From Sphaerisporangium fuscum (GTDB lineage: Bacteria > Actinomycetota > Actinomycetes > Streptosporangiales > Streptosporangiaceae): a stretch of 64,000 nt of DNA. The stretch is taken from contig NZ_JAHDTF010000034.1 in the NCBI RefSeq assembly GCF_018531465.1, positions 62,001-126,000 of the forward strand, read 5' to 3'. Below the pieces are notes generated by a model that did not search any database, was not told the origin of the DNA, and saw nothing but the letters and a program-made list of their open reading frames with translations. A program made the position numbers and the translations under genes. This document shows positions 46,542 through 57,394 of the stretch, piece by piece. The stretch's first letter is position 1. Each line of letters begins with the position of its first letter.

Positions 46542-46572
46542 GATCGGCCCTCACGGGCGGGCCGTCACGACC

Positions 46573-46605
46573 GGCGTCACGGCGGCGTCACGGCGGCGTC
46601 ACGCC
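46573..46605 (+). promoter_or_regulatory. Three 11-bp direct repeats, SARP-type binding array
   Basis: GGCGTCACGGC is repeated three times head to tail (46573, 46584, 46595; the third ends GCC). A fourth GTCAC lies 12 bp before the first. The 11-bp pitch is the hallmark of SARP operators. It lies between the SARP-like gene and the secreted-protein gene. Confidence 0.6.
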
Positions 46606-46678
46606 GGTGTCGCGTGGCGGTCGCGGGCGTCCGGTCATGATGCGGGAGACGGAAGGGCACAGCTCGAAGGAGGAGTGC

Positions 46679-47092
46679 ATGTCCGGTAAGACGTATCTCG
46701 CACTGCTGGGCCCGGCGCTGGCCACGGCCCTCACTCTCGGTTCCGCCGGAGTCGCCGGGGCCGCGACCGTCTCCACCGCGCACTCGGCGACGGCCACGAC
46801 CTCGTACGGCCTCCCCTACGACAAGACGGAGTACAAGAACGGCTACCGGGACGGCTTCAAGGACGGTCTGGCCGACTGCAAGTCCGCCTCGAAGAAGAAG
46901 AGCATCCAGGGCCTGGCCGCGCCCAGCGACTACGAGCGCGGTTACGGCGAGGGCTACGACCATGGCTTCACCAACTGCGGCAAGCACGAGAAGTCGTCCA
47001 AGGGCTCGGGGAAGACGAAGAAGTCCGAGAGGGGACAGATGGGCCGGATGGACGGCATACAGGAGAGCGGGGACATCCTGCCCGGCATGTGA
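46679..47092 (+). CDS. Secreted aromatic/glycine two-repeat protein (137 aa)
   Basis: After a signal peptide (cleavage about residue 29) the protein has two copies of a YxxGYxxG[FY]xxG[LF]x[DN]C unit, at residues 52-67 and 85-100. Each ends in the protein's only cysteines (67 and 100), so a disulfide or a dimer is possible. Lys-rich linkers and a Met/Gly-rich tail follow. The function is unknown; the repeats resemble short YxxG motifs of Yae1-like or cell-surface proteins. An AAGGAGGAG ribosome site precedes the ATG. It is probably controlled by the upstream SARP-type regulator. Confidence 0.8.
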   Translation: MSGKTYLALLGPALATALTLGSAGVAGAATVSTAHSATATTSYGLPYDKTEYKNGYRDGFKDGLADCKSASKKKSIQGLAAPSDYERGYGEGYDHGFTNCGKHEKSSKGSGKTKKSERGQMGRMDGIQESGDILPGM

Positions 47093-47133
47093 TCGCCGGC
47101 CCCACCCCGTGAGCGCCACATGAGAACCCCCGG

Positions 47134-47162
47134 AAGGGGTACGGGCCCGGCCCGTACCCCTT
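47134..47162. terminator. Bidirectional terminator
   Basis: A perfect 12-bp stem, AAGGGGTACGGG / CCCGTACCCCTT, with a CCCGG loop lies between the convergent secreted-protein and DNA ligase genes. Confidence 0.75.
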
Positions 47163-47189
47163 CTCCGCGTCCCGGCGAAGACGGGTGGG

Positions 47190-48293
47190 TCAGCGGGCGA
47201 GGATGTCGTCGAGGTTGTAGCCGATGGGGCGTTCGAGCTGGTCGTAGGTGCACGACTCGGGGGTGCGATCGGTGCGCCAGCGGCGGAACTGCGCGGTGTG
47301 GCGGAACCGGTCGCCCTCCATGTGGTCGTAGGCGACCTCGACGACCAGCCGGGGGGTGAGCGGGACGAAGGCGAGGTTCTTGCCGGCGCTCCAGCGGGAG
47401 ATCGCCCCGGGCATGCGCTGGGTGGTGGTCTCGTCCTGCGACATCCACGACCCCCATGGGTGGTCGCCGAGGTCCTCCAGGAGGTAGGGCTTGAGCTCGT
47501 CGACCAGCTCGGCGCGCCGCTTCATCGGGAACGACGCGGCCACCCCGACGTGGTGGAGCACGCCGGCCGAGTCGTAGAGCCCGAGCAGCAGCGACCCCAC
47601 CACCGGCCCGGACTTGTGCTCGCGGTAGCCGGCCACGACGCAGTCGGCCGTGCGCTCGTGCTTGACCTTGAACATCGTGCGCCTGTCGGGCTCGTAGGGC
47701 TGGTCGGTGCGCTTGACGACGATGCCGTCGAGCCCGGCCCCCTCGAACATCTCGAACCACTCGCCGGCCCGCTCGTCGTCGGCCGTGACGGGGGTCAGCC
47801 GCACCATGTCGCCCGCGCCGGCGAGCGCGGAGGCGAGGCGGGCGCGGCGCTCGCCGAAGGGCGTCTCCATGAGGTCGTCGTCGCCGAGGGCGAGCAGGTC
47901 GAAGGCGACGAACGACGCCGGGGTCTGCTCGGCCAGCAGCTTGACCCGCGAGGCGGCCGGGTGGATGCGCTGCTGGAGGGCGTCGAAGTCGAGGACGTCG
48001 CCGCGGCGCAGGACGATCTCGCCGTCGACGACGCACCGCTCGGGCAGCTCGCGCCTGACCGCCTCGATGAGCTCGGGGAAGTAGCGGTTGAACGGGCGCT
48101 CGTTGCGGCTGCCCAGGTAGACCTCGTCGCCGTCGCGGAACACGATGCAGCGGAAGCCGTCCCACTTGGGCTCGTACAGCAGGGTGCCGTCCTGGCGGGG
48201 CAGCTCCTTGACGGCCTTGGCGAGCATCGGCGCGACGGGCGGGCCGACGGGGAGGTTCATCCGGGGCGGCTCGGACTCGACGGGCACGGTCAT
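47190..48293 (-). CDS. ligC: ATP-dependent DNA ligase (LigC-like)
   Basis: This 367-residue ligase is close in size to mycobacterial LigC. The adenylated lysine is in EPKWDGFR (motif I), followed by VDGEIV (III), GLDGIVVKR (IV) and TMFKVKH (V). LigC-type ligases back up end joining and ribonucleotide repair. The ATG overlaps the stop of the upstream reductase gene. A LigD-type polymerase is encoded at 35935. Confidence 0.92.
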   Translation of the reverse strand: MTVPVESEPPRMNLPVGPPVAPMLAKAVKELPRQDGTLLYEPKWDGFRCIVFRDGDEVYLGSRNERPFNRYFPELIEAVRRELPERCVVDGEIVLRRGDVLDFDALQQRIHPAASRVKLLAEQTPASFVAFDLLALGDDDLMETPFGERRARLASALAGAGDMVRLTPVTADDERAGEWFEMFEGAGLDGIVVKRTDQPYEPDRRTMFKVKHERTADCVVAGYREHKSGPVVGSLLLGLYDSAGVLHHVGVAASFPMKRRAELVDELKPYLLEDLGDHPWGSWMSQDETTTQRMPGAISRWSAGKNLAFVPLTPRLVVEVAYDHMEGDRFRHTAQFRRWRTDRTPESCTYDQLERPIGYNLDDILAR

Positions 48294-49012
48294 GCCTGCT
48301 CCCTTGTGTATCTGCAGAACAGGAAGCCGTCTTCCTCGAGGATGTGGGAGACGGCGAGGTTGGTCAGGGAGGCCGGGCCGTTGAGGACGCGCGCGGCGTC
48401 GCCTCCGATCAGCAACGGGCTGACGGTGAGGCACAGCTCGTCGATCAGGCCCGCCGCCGCCAGCTGGGCGTTGACCCGCGGCCCGCCCTCGCAGAGGATG
48501 CGGCCCAGGCCGCGCTCGCGCAGCACCCTGACGGCGGTGGCGAGGTCGACGCGGTCGTCACCGGCGACGATCACGTCGGCGTGCTTGGCCACCTCGTCGC
48601 GGCGGTCGCCTGGGGCGCTCCCGGTAGTGATCACGATGGTGCGGGCGCCCGGCTCGGCCTCGGTGAACAGCGGGCTCGCCAGGTCGAGGTCGAGGCGCCG
48701 GGTGACGACGGCGACCGGCGGCACGGGCGGCCGCCCCTGCCGCGGCTCGGCCCAGGAGGCGCGCGGGCGGACCGGGCCGTACCCCTCGGTGCGGACCGTG
48801 GCGGCGCCGACCAGCACGACGTCGGCCAGGCCGCGCAGGACCCCGAACACCCGCCGGTCGGCCTTGCCGGACAGGCCCTCGGACAGGCCCTTGAGCCATG
48901 CGCCGCCGTCGACGCTCGCCACCATGTTGAGGCGGAGCCACTCGCGGCTCGGATAGGCATAGGCCTCGGCGAGGTCGACCTCGTCACCGGGGCTGGGAAG
49001 GATCCGTCGCAC
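48290..49012 (-). CDS. RibD C-terminal/dihydrofolate-reductase-like pyrimidine reductase
   Basis: This 240-residue protein has the RibD_C fold (RLNMVASVDGGAWLKGLSEG, GAATVRTEGYGPVRP, ILCEGGPRVNAQLAAAGLID). Family members reduce pyrimidines with NADPH, but actinobacterial stand-alone copies are uncharacterised. GTG is the start, with AAGGTAGGA upstream. It is translationally coupled to the DNA ligase, a pairing seen in several actinomycetes. Confidence 0.88.
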   Translation of the reverse strand: MRRILPSPGDEVDLAEAYAYPSREWLRLNMVASVDGGAWLKGLSEGLSGKADRRVFGVLRGLADVVLVGAATVRTEGYGPVRPRASWAEPRQGRPPVPPVAVVTRRLDLDLASPLFTEAEPGARTIVITTGSAPGDRRDEVAKHADVIVAGDDRVDLATAVRVLRERGLGRILCEGGPRVNAQLAAAGLIDELCLTVSPLLIGGDAARVLNGPASLTNLAVSHILEEDGFLFCRYTREQA

Positions 49013-49185
49013 GTTCCTACCTTGGCACAGGCCCCCGACAGTTCCACGGCGCGGGGCGGCGCGCGCCGTTGCAGTACCACTTCCGCATATATGGCGAGAT
49101 GTGAGATAAGGAATGCGTAGCGTTACCTCGCCGGGCGGAGATGTAAGGGAGAACGGAATCCGGCGCGGACACCGGGAGGACACGG

Positions 49186-49581
49186 GTGCGGTGGGTCACT
49201 GTGGCGACATGGCTCGTCACCGCGGGATTCGGCGCGTATCTGCTGTGCCTGTGGCTGGCCGGGGGAGGGCTACGCCGGCAGAAGACCAAGGTGACCCGGT
49301 TCCCGACCGCGCTGATCTTCGTGCATCCCGTGCTGGGGCTCGCGGGCCTCGCCTCCTGGCTGGCCTTCGCCTTCTCCGCCGGGCGCGGGTACGGGTGGCT
49401 GGCCCTCGGCCTGCTGTCGCCGGCGGCCCTGCTCGGCTTCGTGATGTTCACCCGCTGGCTGGGCGGCGGAAGGCATGAGAAGGGCGCCGAGCAGGGCTTC
49501 CCCCTGCTGGCCGTGATCATGCACGGCGTGCTCGCGGTGGTGACGTTCGTCCTGGTGCTCCTCGGCACGACGACCCTGTAG
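49186..49581 (+). CDS. Four-helix integral membrane protein (131 aa)
   Basis: Four hydrophobic helices with polar KGAEQGFPLLAVIMHG before the last. It resembles small DUF-type actinobacterial membrane proteins. Function is unknown. The GTG start follows GGGAGGA by 5 nt. TAGCGT at 49118-49123 may be its -10. Confidence 0.8.
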   Translation: MRWVTVATWLVTAGFGAYLLCLWLAGGGLRRQKTKVTRFPTALIFVHPVLGLAGLASWLAFAFSAGRGYGWLALGLLSPAALLGFVMFTRWLGGGRHEKGAEQGFPLLAVIMHGVLAVVTFVLVLLGTTTL

Positions 49582-49769
49582 ACGCCGGCGCGACGGCCTC
49601 TCTCGGCGCGGCCGGACGACCCTCCGGGTGCGGCGCGACGACCCGTGCCCGTGACCCGCGGTGTCCATAGTGACGACGAGCGATTCATGAAATACACTTC
49701 GGTAAAAGTTCATCGGGTGTGGCCGGCTCCCGGCCGCACCGTTGCCGTGAGGAAGGCGGGGGAGCGGGG

Positions 49770-50099
49770 TTGAGCGACAGTGTGGCGGGTGACAGGAGCT
49801 GGACGTTCCTGACCAACCACGCCCGGGTCCTGGTGGAGATCGCCCGGCACCCCCACTCACGCCTGCGCGACATCGCCGCGACGATCGGCATCACCGAACG
49901 CGCCGCTCAGACGATCGTGACCGACCTGGAGCAGGCGGGTTACATCACCCGCACCAGGGTGGGGCGCCGCAACCACTACAGCGTCGACCCCAGCCGGCCC
50001 TTCCGCCACCCCGCTGACGCCAACCACAACGTCGAGGCGTTGCTGGCGGTCTTCGCCGGGGAGGACCAGGAGGACCGGCCGCAGGATGAGGAGCGGTGA
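49770..50099 (+). CDS. Winged-helix transcriptional regulator (109 aa)
   Basis: A small MarR/ArsR-like winged helix (HARVLVEIARHPHSRLRDIAATIG, ITERAAQTIVTDLEQAGYITRTRVGRRNHY). The start may be TTG 49770 or GTG 49782; a GGGGGAG ribosome site favours TTG. Its stop overlaps the start of the response regulator by one base (TGATG), so the two are coupled. Confidence 0.82.
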   Translation: MSDSVAGDRSWTFLTNHARVLVEIARHPHSRLRDIAATIGITERAAQTIVTDLEQAGYITRTRVGRRNHYSVDPSRPFRHPADANHNVEALLAVFAGEDQEDRPQDEER

Positions 50100-50554
50100 T
50101 GAGCCCGACGCGGCGGCCCCCGCTGGTCCTGGTCGTGGAGGACGACCCGGGCGACCAGGTGCTGATCCAGGAGGCCTTCGCCGAGCAGGCGATCGACCCG
50201 GCCCCGCGGCTGATCCTGGCCGGCGACGGCCAGGAGGCGCTCGACTTCCTCCACGGGCGCGGCGCGCACGCCGGCGCGTCCCGTCCCGATCTGGTGGTGC
50301 TGGATCTGAACCTGCCCCTGTGCGACGGGCGGGCGGTGCTGCGGCAGGTCAAGTCCGATGAGGGGCTGCGGTCGATCCCGGTGGTGGTGTTCACCACCTC
50401 CACCCTGGCCGAGGACATCGCCGAAACCTACCTGCTGCACGCCAACGCGTACGTGGCCAAGCCGCTGGACTTCGCCGACTTCACCGCCGCGGTCCGCAGC
50501 ATCGGCGAGTTCTTCACCCGTACCGCCCGCCTGCCCGGCCTCACCGCCGTCTGA
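50099..50554 (+). CDS. Single-domain response regulator, Rcp1-like
   Basis: A 151-residue receiver domain with acidic pocket VEDDPGD, phospho-acceptor Asp in VVLDLNLPL, VFTTS and the conserved Lys in YVAKPLDF. The LTP/NLP spacing and long alpha-4 region match Rcp1-type regulators that work with phytochrome-like kinases. It has no output domain, and no histidine kinase is adjacent. The ATG at 50099 is chosen because GAGGAG lies 5 nt upstream. Confidence 0.9.
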   Translation: MSPTRRPPLVLVVEDDPGDQVLIQEAFAEQAIDPAPRLILAGDGQEALDFLHGRGAHAGASRPDLVVLDLNLPLCDGRAVLRQVKSDEGLRSIPVVVFTTSTLAEDIAETYLLHANAYVAKPLDFADFTAAVRSIGEFFTRTARLPGLTAV

Positions 50555-50650
50555 CCTTGCGCGAGCCCTGCGATGTCAGGGCGTGCGGCCCCGACAAGGA
50601 CGTCCGATTTCCGCCGACGGTGCGCCGTCCTGACAGGACACCATGGGCTC

Positions 50651-51109
50651 ATGACCACGGAGACGAGGTTGAACGACGAGAGCAGGCGCTCACTCGAAGT
50701 CCTGGAGAGGTTCTACCGGGCGGAGGCCGTCTACATCGGCGCCGGCGGCCCGGGCAAGGCCGACTTCGGTGTGATGGCCGAGTGCCTGGATCCCGAGGTG
50801 GTGATGTACCAGGCGGACTCCCTGCCGTACGGCGGCACCTGGCACGGGCCGAGCGGCATCGAGGGGTTCATGGCCGGCATGAGCGAGGCCTGGGAGTCCC
50901 TGGAGTTCCTGGAGCAGAGGTACGTGGTCGACGGCGGCAGCGTGGTGGTCTGGAACCGCGGCCTCCTTCGCGCCCGTGCCACCGGGCGTGAGCTGGAGAC
51001 AGAGGTGATGCAGCTGATGACCATCAAGGACGGCCGCATCGCCGAGATCCGTCCGTTCTACCTGGACACCGCCGCGGTCCTCGCCGCCCTGCGCCCCGGC
51101 GGCGCGTGA
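50651..51109 (+). CDS. SnoaL-like (NTF2-fold) protein
   Basis: A 152-residue NTF2-like domain (LERFYRAEAVYIGAGG, GPSGIEGFMAGMSEAWESLEF, IKDGRIAEIRPFYLD). Some family members are polyketide cyclases, others ketosteroid isomerases or unknown. No biosynthetic genes are nearby. It is convergent with glgX, 4 bp apart. Confidence 0.8.
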   Translation: MTTETRLNDESRRSLEVLERFYRAEAVYIGAGGPGKADFGVMAECLDPEVVMYQADSLPYGGTWHGPSGIEGFMAGMSEAWESLEFLEQRYVVDGGSVVVWNRGLLRARATGRELETEVMQLMTIKDGRIAEIRPFYLDTAAVLAALRPGGA

Positions 51110-51113
51110 CGGG

Positions 51114-53246
<2,133 letters not shown>

Positions 53247-53551
53247 GTAGCCTCATTGTGGTTGTGAAACGGTCCGCGGAGCAGCTCGATCGCGTGCTTG
53301 TTTCCTTCTCGTGACGAGGCGGGCCTGATCAGCTCCTTCCTTCGAAGGCCCCGTGGTGGCGTACCTGGATGGTGGCGTCCCGGCTCTACAGTCGATATTA
53401 GGGCCGACCGTCTGATTTGCCAGATCTTTTGGGCCAGGCGGGGGGTGGCCATCCGGAACGGCCTGACGAGCGCCTCCGTGGACGGACAAACTACCCCAAA
53501 TCCGACAAAAGCGCATAGTTCTGTCAAGGCTTCGGTAAACCCGGACGGCAA
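53247..53551. other. Intergenic region between glgX and OsmC
   Basis: About 300 bp. It is AT-rich from 53390 to 53540 relative to its surroundings, with no convincing gene, and probably holds the glgX promoter. Confidence 0.4.
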
Positions 53552-53580
53552 GGCCCCCGCGTGCCGCGCACGCGGGGGCC
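53552..53580 (-). terminator. OsmC-gene terminator
   Basis: A perfect 11-bp stem, GGCCCCCGCGT / ACGCGGGGGCC, with a 7-nt loop lies 12 bp past the stop. Confidence 0.75.
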
Positions 53581-53591
53581 CAGGACGATGC

Positions 53592-54020
53592 TCAGCCGAT
53601 CAGTTCGGCGTTCAGCGTGATCGTGGTGCCCGCGAGGGCCTTGCTGACCGGGCAGTTGGCCTTGGCGGTCTCGGCGGCGGCCTGGAAGTCCTCGGCCGAG
53701 ATGCCCGGCACCTGGGCCCGGACGGACAGCACGATGCCGGTGATGCCCTCACCCGGCTGGAAGGTCACGTCGGCCTTGGTCTCGACGGTCTGCGGCGGCG
53801 TGCCGGCCTGGGCGAGCCCGTGCGACAGCGCCATCGAGAAGCAGGAGGAGTGGGCCGCCGCGATGAGCTCCTCGGGGCTGGTCTTGCCGTTCGCCTGCTC
53901 GGCCCGCGAAGGCCACGAGACGTCGAACGTGCCGACGCCCGAGGTGTCGAGCGAGACGGTGCCGGAGCCGTCGAGCAGCGCGCCCTTCCACTGCGTCGTC
54001 GCGGTACGTGTGGTCGCCAT
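53592..54020 (-). CDS. OsmC-family peroxiredoxin
   Basis: A 142-residue OsmC/Ohr-fold protein with the two redox cysteines, in HSSCFSMALSHGL and KANCPVSKALAG. It is closer to the OsmC subgroup than to Ohr by length and by TSPEELIAAAHSSCF. It reduces organic or inorganic peroxides using thiols. The ATG at 54020 follows AAGGGA by 9 nt. TAGGTT at 54054-54059 (minus strand) is a probable -10. Confidence 0.92.
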   Translation of the reverse strand: MATTRTATTQWKGALLDGSGTVSLDTSGVGTFDVSWPSRAEQANGKTSPEELIAAAHSSCFSMALSHGLAQAGTPPQTVETKADVTFQPGEGITGIVLSVRAQVPGISAEDFQAAAETAKANCPVSKALAGTTITLNAELIG

Positions 54021-54603
54021 AGCGATCATCCCTTCGATTCAGATCCTTCACCGAACCTACATGTGCACCGGCAAGCGGGATGCCCGGCACGAACGGACCC
54101 GGCCGCCCGTGGAGGGCGCCGGGTCCGGTAGGTGATCCTATCGACGTCGGGCCCGTCGCCGGCGGGTGGCCACCTCGCCCGCCTCGGAGTCATGGTGGTA
54201 CGGCGGCCGCCGTACCGTCGGCCACCGCGGTGAGCGGCGCCGTGCCGGCCCGCCCCTCGGCCCTCGCCGTGCGGCCGATGCCGTCCGTCCGCCGCGGCGG
54301 GGCTCTCACCAGCAAGATCAGCTCGTTGCGGCCGGTTCTGCCGAGGGTCCGTCGAATTCATCGCGTCTTTCTTCCGGAAGGTTGACGTAAATACCGGGTG
54401 ACGCTTAGGTTTCGGACAGGTCGACGCCGAGCACACACGCGCTCCACCGCCTCGGTGCGCCCCCGGGGCGGGGAGGCGGCTTCGGCGTCCTGCGATGGAC
54501 GCGCCGGGCGTCCCTCTCCCTTCGCGCGGCCTGGCACCGGTTTCCCCTGGTCAGAGGCATCGCCGTTTCGCCCGCCGAGTGAGAAGTTCTTTTTGCCACA
54601 TTC
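54021..54603. other. Gene-poor region upstream of the sulfatase operon
   Basis: About 580 bp. Open frames here are Arg/Gly-rich, with no consistent codon bias. It contains a GGACCCGGC/GCCGGGTCC stem (54092-54125) and a 20-bp perfect palindrome at 54197-54216. Confidence 0.45.
54197..54216. repeat. 20-bp perfect palindrome
   Basis: The left half is GGTACGGCGG and the right half its exact reverse complement, centred on GC. There is no flanking gene within 170 bp upstream or 400 bp downstream. Confidence 0.6.
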
Positions 54604-54639
54604 TTGACAGAAAAACTAGGGATCTCTACGTTGCGACCC
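54604..54639 (+). promoter_or_regulatory. Promoter of the sulfatase-operon regulator
   Basis: TTGACA (54604-54609) and TACGTT (54627-54632) are 17 bp apart, close to consensus. The ATG follows 7 nt after the -10 box, so the transcript is leaderless. AGTTCTTTTT upstream and AGAAAAACT overlapping the spacer may form a ROK operator. Confidence 0.75.
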
Positions 54640-55821
54640 ATGGCAACTCCCAGCGGAGTCCACGCACTCGTCCGCCGGTCCCACGAGGAACGGGTGCTGC
54701 GTGTACTCCGGCAGAACGGCGCCCAGAGCCGCAACGAGATCGCGGCGCAGGTCGGCCTGTCCCGCACCACGGTCTCCGAGATCACCGGCGATCTCCTCGC
54801 CCGCGGCGCCATCCGCGTCGTCGCCACCGACGCGGGCGAGCGCGTGGGCAGCGGCCGTCCGGCCGAACGCCTCGCGCTCGACCCCGCGTCGGGGCAGTAC
54901 ATGGGCGTCGACTTCGGCCACCGCCGGGTGAACGTCCTGGTGGCGGACGCCGCGCACGAGATCATCGCCTCCGGGACCGCCCGCTACGAGGAGTCGGCGC
55001 AGTGGCCCGAGCGCCTCCAGGCGGGGCTGGCCCTCACCGACCGGCTGAGCGCCGACACCGGCGTCCACTACGGGGCGCTGCAGGCCATCGGGATCGGCGT
55101 GCCCGGCTGGGGCGACCGGTCACGCGCCGACGGCGTCGCGGAGGTGTTCGCCGAGCGCTTCCACGCCGGGGTGATCGTCGACAACAACGTGCGGTTCGCG
55201 GGGCTGGCCGAGGCGCTGAACACCCAGAGCGACTCCGTGCGCGACCTCATCTACCTGCGCCTGTCCGACGGTGTCGGCGGCGGGCTGGTCGTGGGCGGCC
55301 AGCTCGCGCGGGGATTCAAGGGGTACGCGGGCGAGCTCGGCCACGTGAACGCGGTCCCGGGCGGCGCCCAGTGCCGGTGCGGCAAGCGGGGCTGCGTGGA
55401 GACCGTCGCCTCGGTGCCCGGGATCCTGCGGCGGTGCCGCGAGCTGGGCGTGCCGATGAACTCGCTGGACGACCTGGAGGCCGCCGTGCGGATCGCGCAC
55501 CCGGTCGTGGACCAGGTGCTCCGCGAGGCCGGGACGGTCGTCGGCCGGGTGCTCGGCACGGCCGCGATGACGCTCAACCCGAGCGAGATCGTGCTCGGCG
55601 GCGAGATCGTCCAGATCGCCCCGGCGCTGATCCGGCAGGTCGCGGACACGGTCACCTACGAGCTGTCGTGGCTGACCGACGCCGTGCCGGTGATCCGGCC
55701 CGCCCTGCTCTCCGACGACGGCGGGGCGCGCGGGGCCATCGCGGCCCTGTTCCACGAGTCCCCCCTGCTCGCCGGATACGAAGCGAACGTGACGACGGAC
55801 GGAGGCCGGCAGTGGCAGTGA
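54640..55821 (+). CDS. ROK-family regulator of the sulfatase operon
   Basis: A 393-residue protein with an N-terminal winged helix ([22 protein letters not shown]) and a ROK domain with zinc motif [10 protein letters not shown] and nucleotide-like loop [10 protein letters not shown]. It is the first gene of the operon; its stop lies inside the start of the permease gene. As a ROK protein it probably senses a sugar released by the sulfatases. The start is fixed by the leaderless promoter. Confidence 0.92.
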   Translation: MATPSGVHALVRRSHEERVLRVLRQNGAQSRNEIAAQVGLSRTTVSEITGDLLARGAIRVVATDAGERVGSGRPAERLALDPASGQYMGVDFGHRRVNVLVADAAHEIIASGTARYEESAQWPERLQAGLALTDRLSADTGVHYGALQAIGIGVPGWGDRSRADGVAEVFAERFHAGVIVDNNVRFAGLAEALNTQSDSVRDLIYLRLSDGVGGGLVVGGQLARGFKGYAGELGHVNAVPGGAQCRCGKRGCVETVASVPGILRRCRELGVPMNSLDDLEAAVRIAHPVVDQVLREAGTVVGRVLGTAAMTLNPSEIVLGGEIVQIAPALIRQVADTVTYELSWLTDAVPVIRPALLSDDGGARGAIAALFHESPLLAGYEANVTTDGGRQWQ

Positions 55822-56612
55822 TCAGTGCGGATTCCGCGAGGGCCGTGAACGCTCCCGCCCGGACGCGCAGGAGCCGGACCTTCCTGGTCCTGAACGCCGT
55901 CTCGGTGGTGGCCGGGGTGGCGATCTGGTGGGGGCTGTCCCTGGCCGGTCTCCAGTTCCCGACTCCCGTCCAGGTGGTCGCGGCCGCCTGGACGATGATC
56001 CAGGACGGCACCCTGGTGACCGACATCGGCGCCTCCCTCGGGCGCGTGCTGGCCGGCTTCGCCCTCGGCTCGGTGGCGGCGGTCCTGGTCGGCTTCGTCA
56101 TGGGGTGGTACACGGTCGCCCGCGGCCTGTTCGAGCCGTGGATCCAGTTCTTCCGGACCATCCCGCCGCTGGCGATGCTGCCCCTGGTGCTGGTCCTGAT
56201 GGGCATCGGCGAGAGCCCGAAGATCTTCGTCATCTTCCTGGCGGCGTTCCTGGCCTGCGTGATCTCGACCTACCAGGGCGTGGTGAGCGTGGACAGGACG
56301 CTCGTCAACGCGGCCCGGGTGCTCGGCGGCAACGACGGCACGATCTTCGCGCGGGTCGTGGTGCCGGCCTCGACGCCGTTCATCCTCGTCGGGATGCGGG
56401 TCGGGCTCGGCTCGGCCTGGGGCACGCTCGTGGCCGCCGAACTGCTGGCCGCCCAGGCCGGGCTCGGGCACCGGATGCAGAGCGCCCAGCTCTACTACGA
56501 CCTGCCGACGATCTTCGTGGGCATCATCACGATCGGGGTCCTCGGCCTGATCATGGACCGGCTGCTCATGCTCGCCGGCAACAAACTGACGGCCTGGCAG
56601 GAGAACCGATGA
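55812..56612 (+). CDS. SsuC/TauC-type ABC transporter permease
   Basis: This 266-residue permease has 6 helices and the EAA-like loop [23 protein letters not shown]. It belongs to the nitrate/sulfonate/taurine family. GTG 55812 follows GGAGG by 6 nt; GTG 55818 is possible. It overlaps the regulator's 3' end and is coupled to the ATPase (ATGA). Confidence 0.9.
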   Translation: MAVISADSARAVNAPARTRRSRTFLVLNAVSVVAGVAIWWGLSLAGLQFPTPVQVVAAAWTMIQDGTLVTDIGASLGRVLAGFALGSVAAVLVGFVMGWYTVARGLFEPWIQFFRTIPPLAMLPLVLVLMGIGESPKIFVIFLAAFLACVISTYQGVVSVDRTLVNAARVLGGNDGTIFARVVVPASTPFILVGMRVGLGSAWGTLVAAELLAAQAGLGHRMQSAQLYYDLPTIFVGIITIGVLGLIMDRLLMLAGNKLTAWQENR

Positions 56613-57394
56613 GCACCCCCAAGATCTCCGTGCGCGACGTCCAGAAGGTCTTCCCCGTGGGGAAGGAGGACTTCGTCGCCCTCGGCGGGGTCTCCCTCGA
56701 CATCGCCGACAACGAGTTCGTGACCGTCGTCGGCCCCTCCGGCTGCGGCAAGAGCACCCTGCTCAACATCCTCGCCGGGCTGGAGGAGCCCACCGGCGGC
56801 ACCGCGCTGGTCGACGGGAAGCCGGTCACCGGTCCCGGCCCCGAGCGCGGGGTCATCTTCCAGCAGTACGCCCTGTTCCCCTGGCTGACCGTCCGCGAGA
56901 ACGTCGAGTTCGGCATGCGCACCGCGAAGGTCCCCAAGGACGAGCGGCGGCGGCGGGCCGAGCACTTCATCCGCCTGGTCGGCCTGGAGCAGTTCGCCGA
57001 CGCGCTGCCGAAGACGCTCTCGGGCGGCATGAAGCAGCGCTGCGCGATCGCCCGCGCGTACGCGGTGAACCCGTCGATCCTGCTCATGGACGAGCCCTTC
57101 GGCGCGCTGGACGCGCTGACCCGGGTGAGGCTCCAGGAGCAGCTCCTCTCGACGTGGAGCCAGGACCGGCGGACGGTCATGTTCATCACCCACGACGTCG
57201 ACGAGGCGGTCTTCCTGGCCAACCGGGTGGTCGTCATGGCCGCCCGGCCCGGCCGGATCGCCGACGTCATCGACGTCGACCTCCCCTATCCGCGTGACGA
57301 GGACATGAGGCTGAGCCCCGAGTTCGGGGCGCTGCGCAACCGCGTCTGGCATTCGGTGTACCACCAGCGGCAGATCAAGGAGTCCGCGCAATGA
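56609..57394 (+). CDS. SsuB/TauB-type ABC transporter ATPase
   Basis: A 261-residue ATPase with Walker [10 protein letters not shown], signature LSGGMKQR, Walker [16 protein letters not shown] and switch His in ITHDVDEA. It is coupled to the permease and to the binding-protein gene by ATGA overlaps. Confidence 0.94.
   Translation: MSTPKISVRDVQKVFPVGKEDFVALGGVSLDIADNEFVTVVGPSGCGKSTLLNILAGLEEPTGGTALVDGKPVTGPGPERGVIFQQYALFPWLTVRENVEFGMRTAKVPKDERRRRAEHFIRLVGLEQFADALPKTLSGGMKQRCAIARAYAVNPSILLMDEPFGALDALTRVRLQEQLLSTWSQDRRTVMFITHDVDEAVFLANRVVVMAARPGRIADVIDVDLPYPRDEDMRLSPEFGALRNRVWHSVYHQRQIKESAQ

Noticed and set aside
54026-54436. Minus-strand 136-codon frame upstream of OsmC
   Set aside because: It is composed of Arg/Gly/His-rich low-complexity sequence, runs over a perfect palindrome and the OsmC promoter, and has no recognisable domain.
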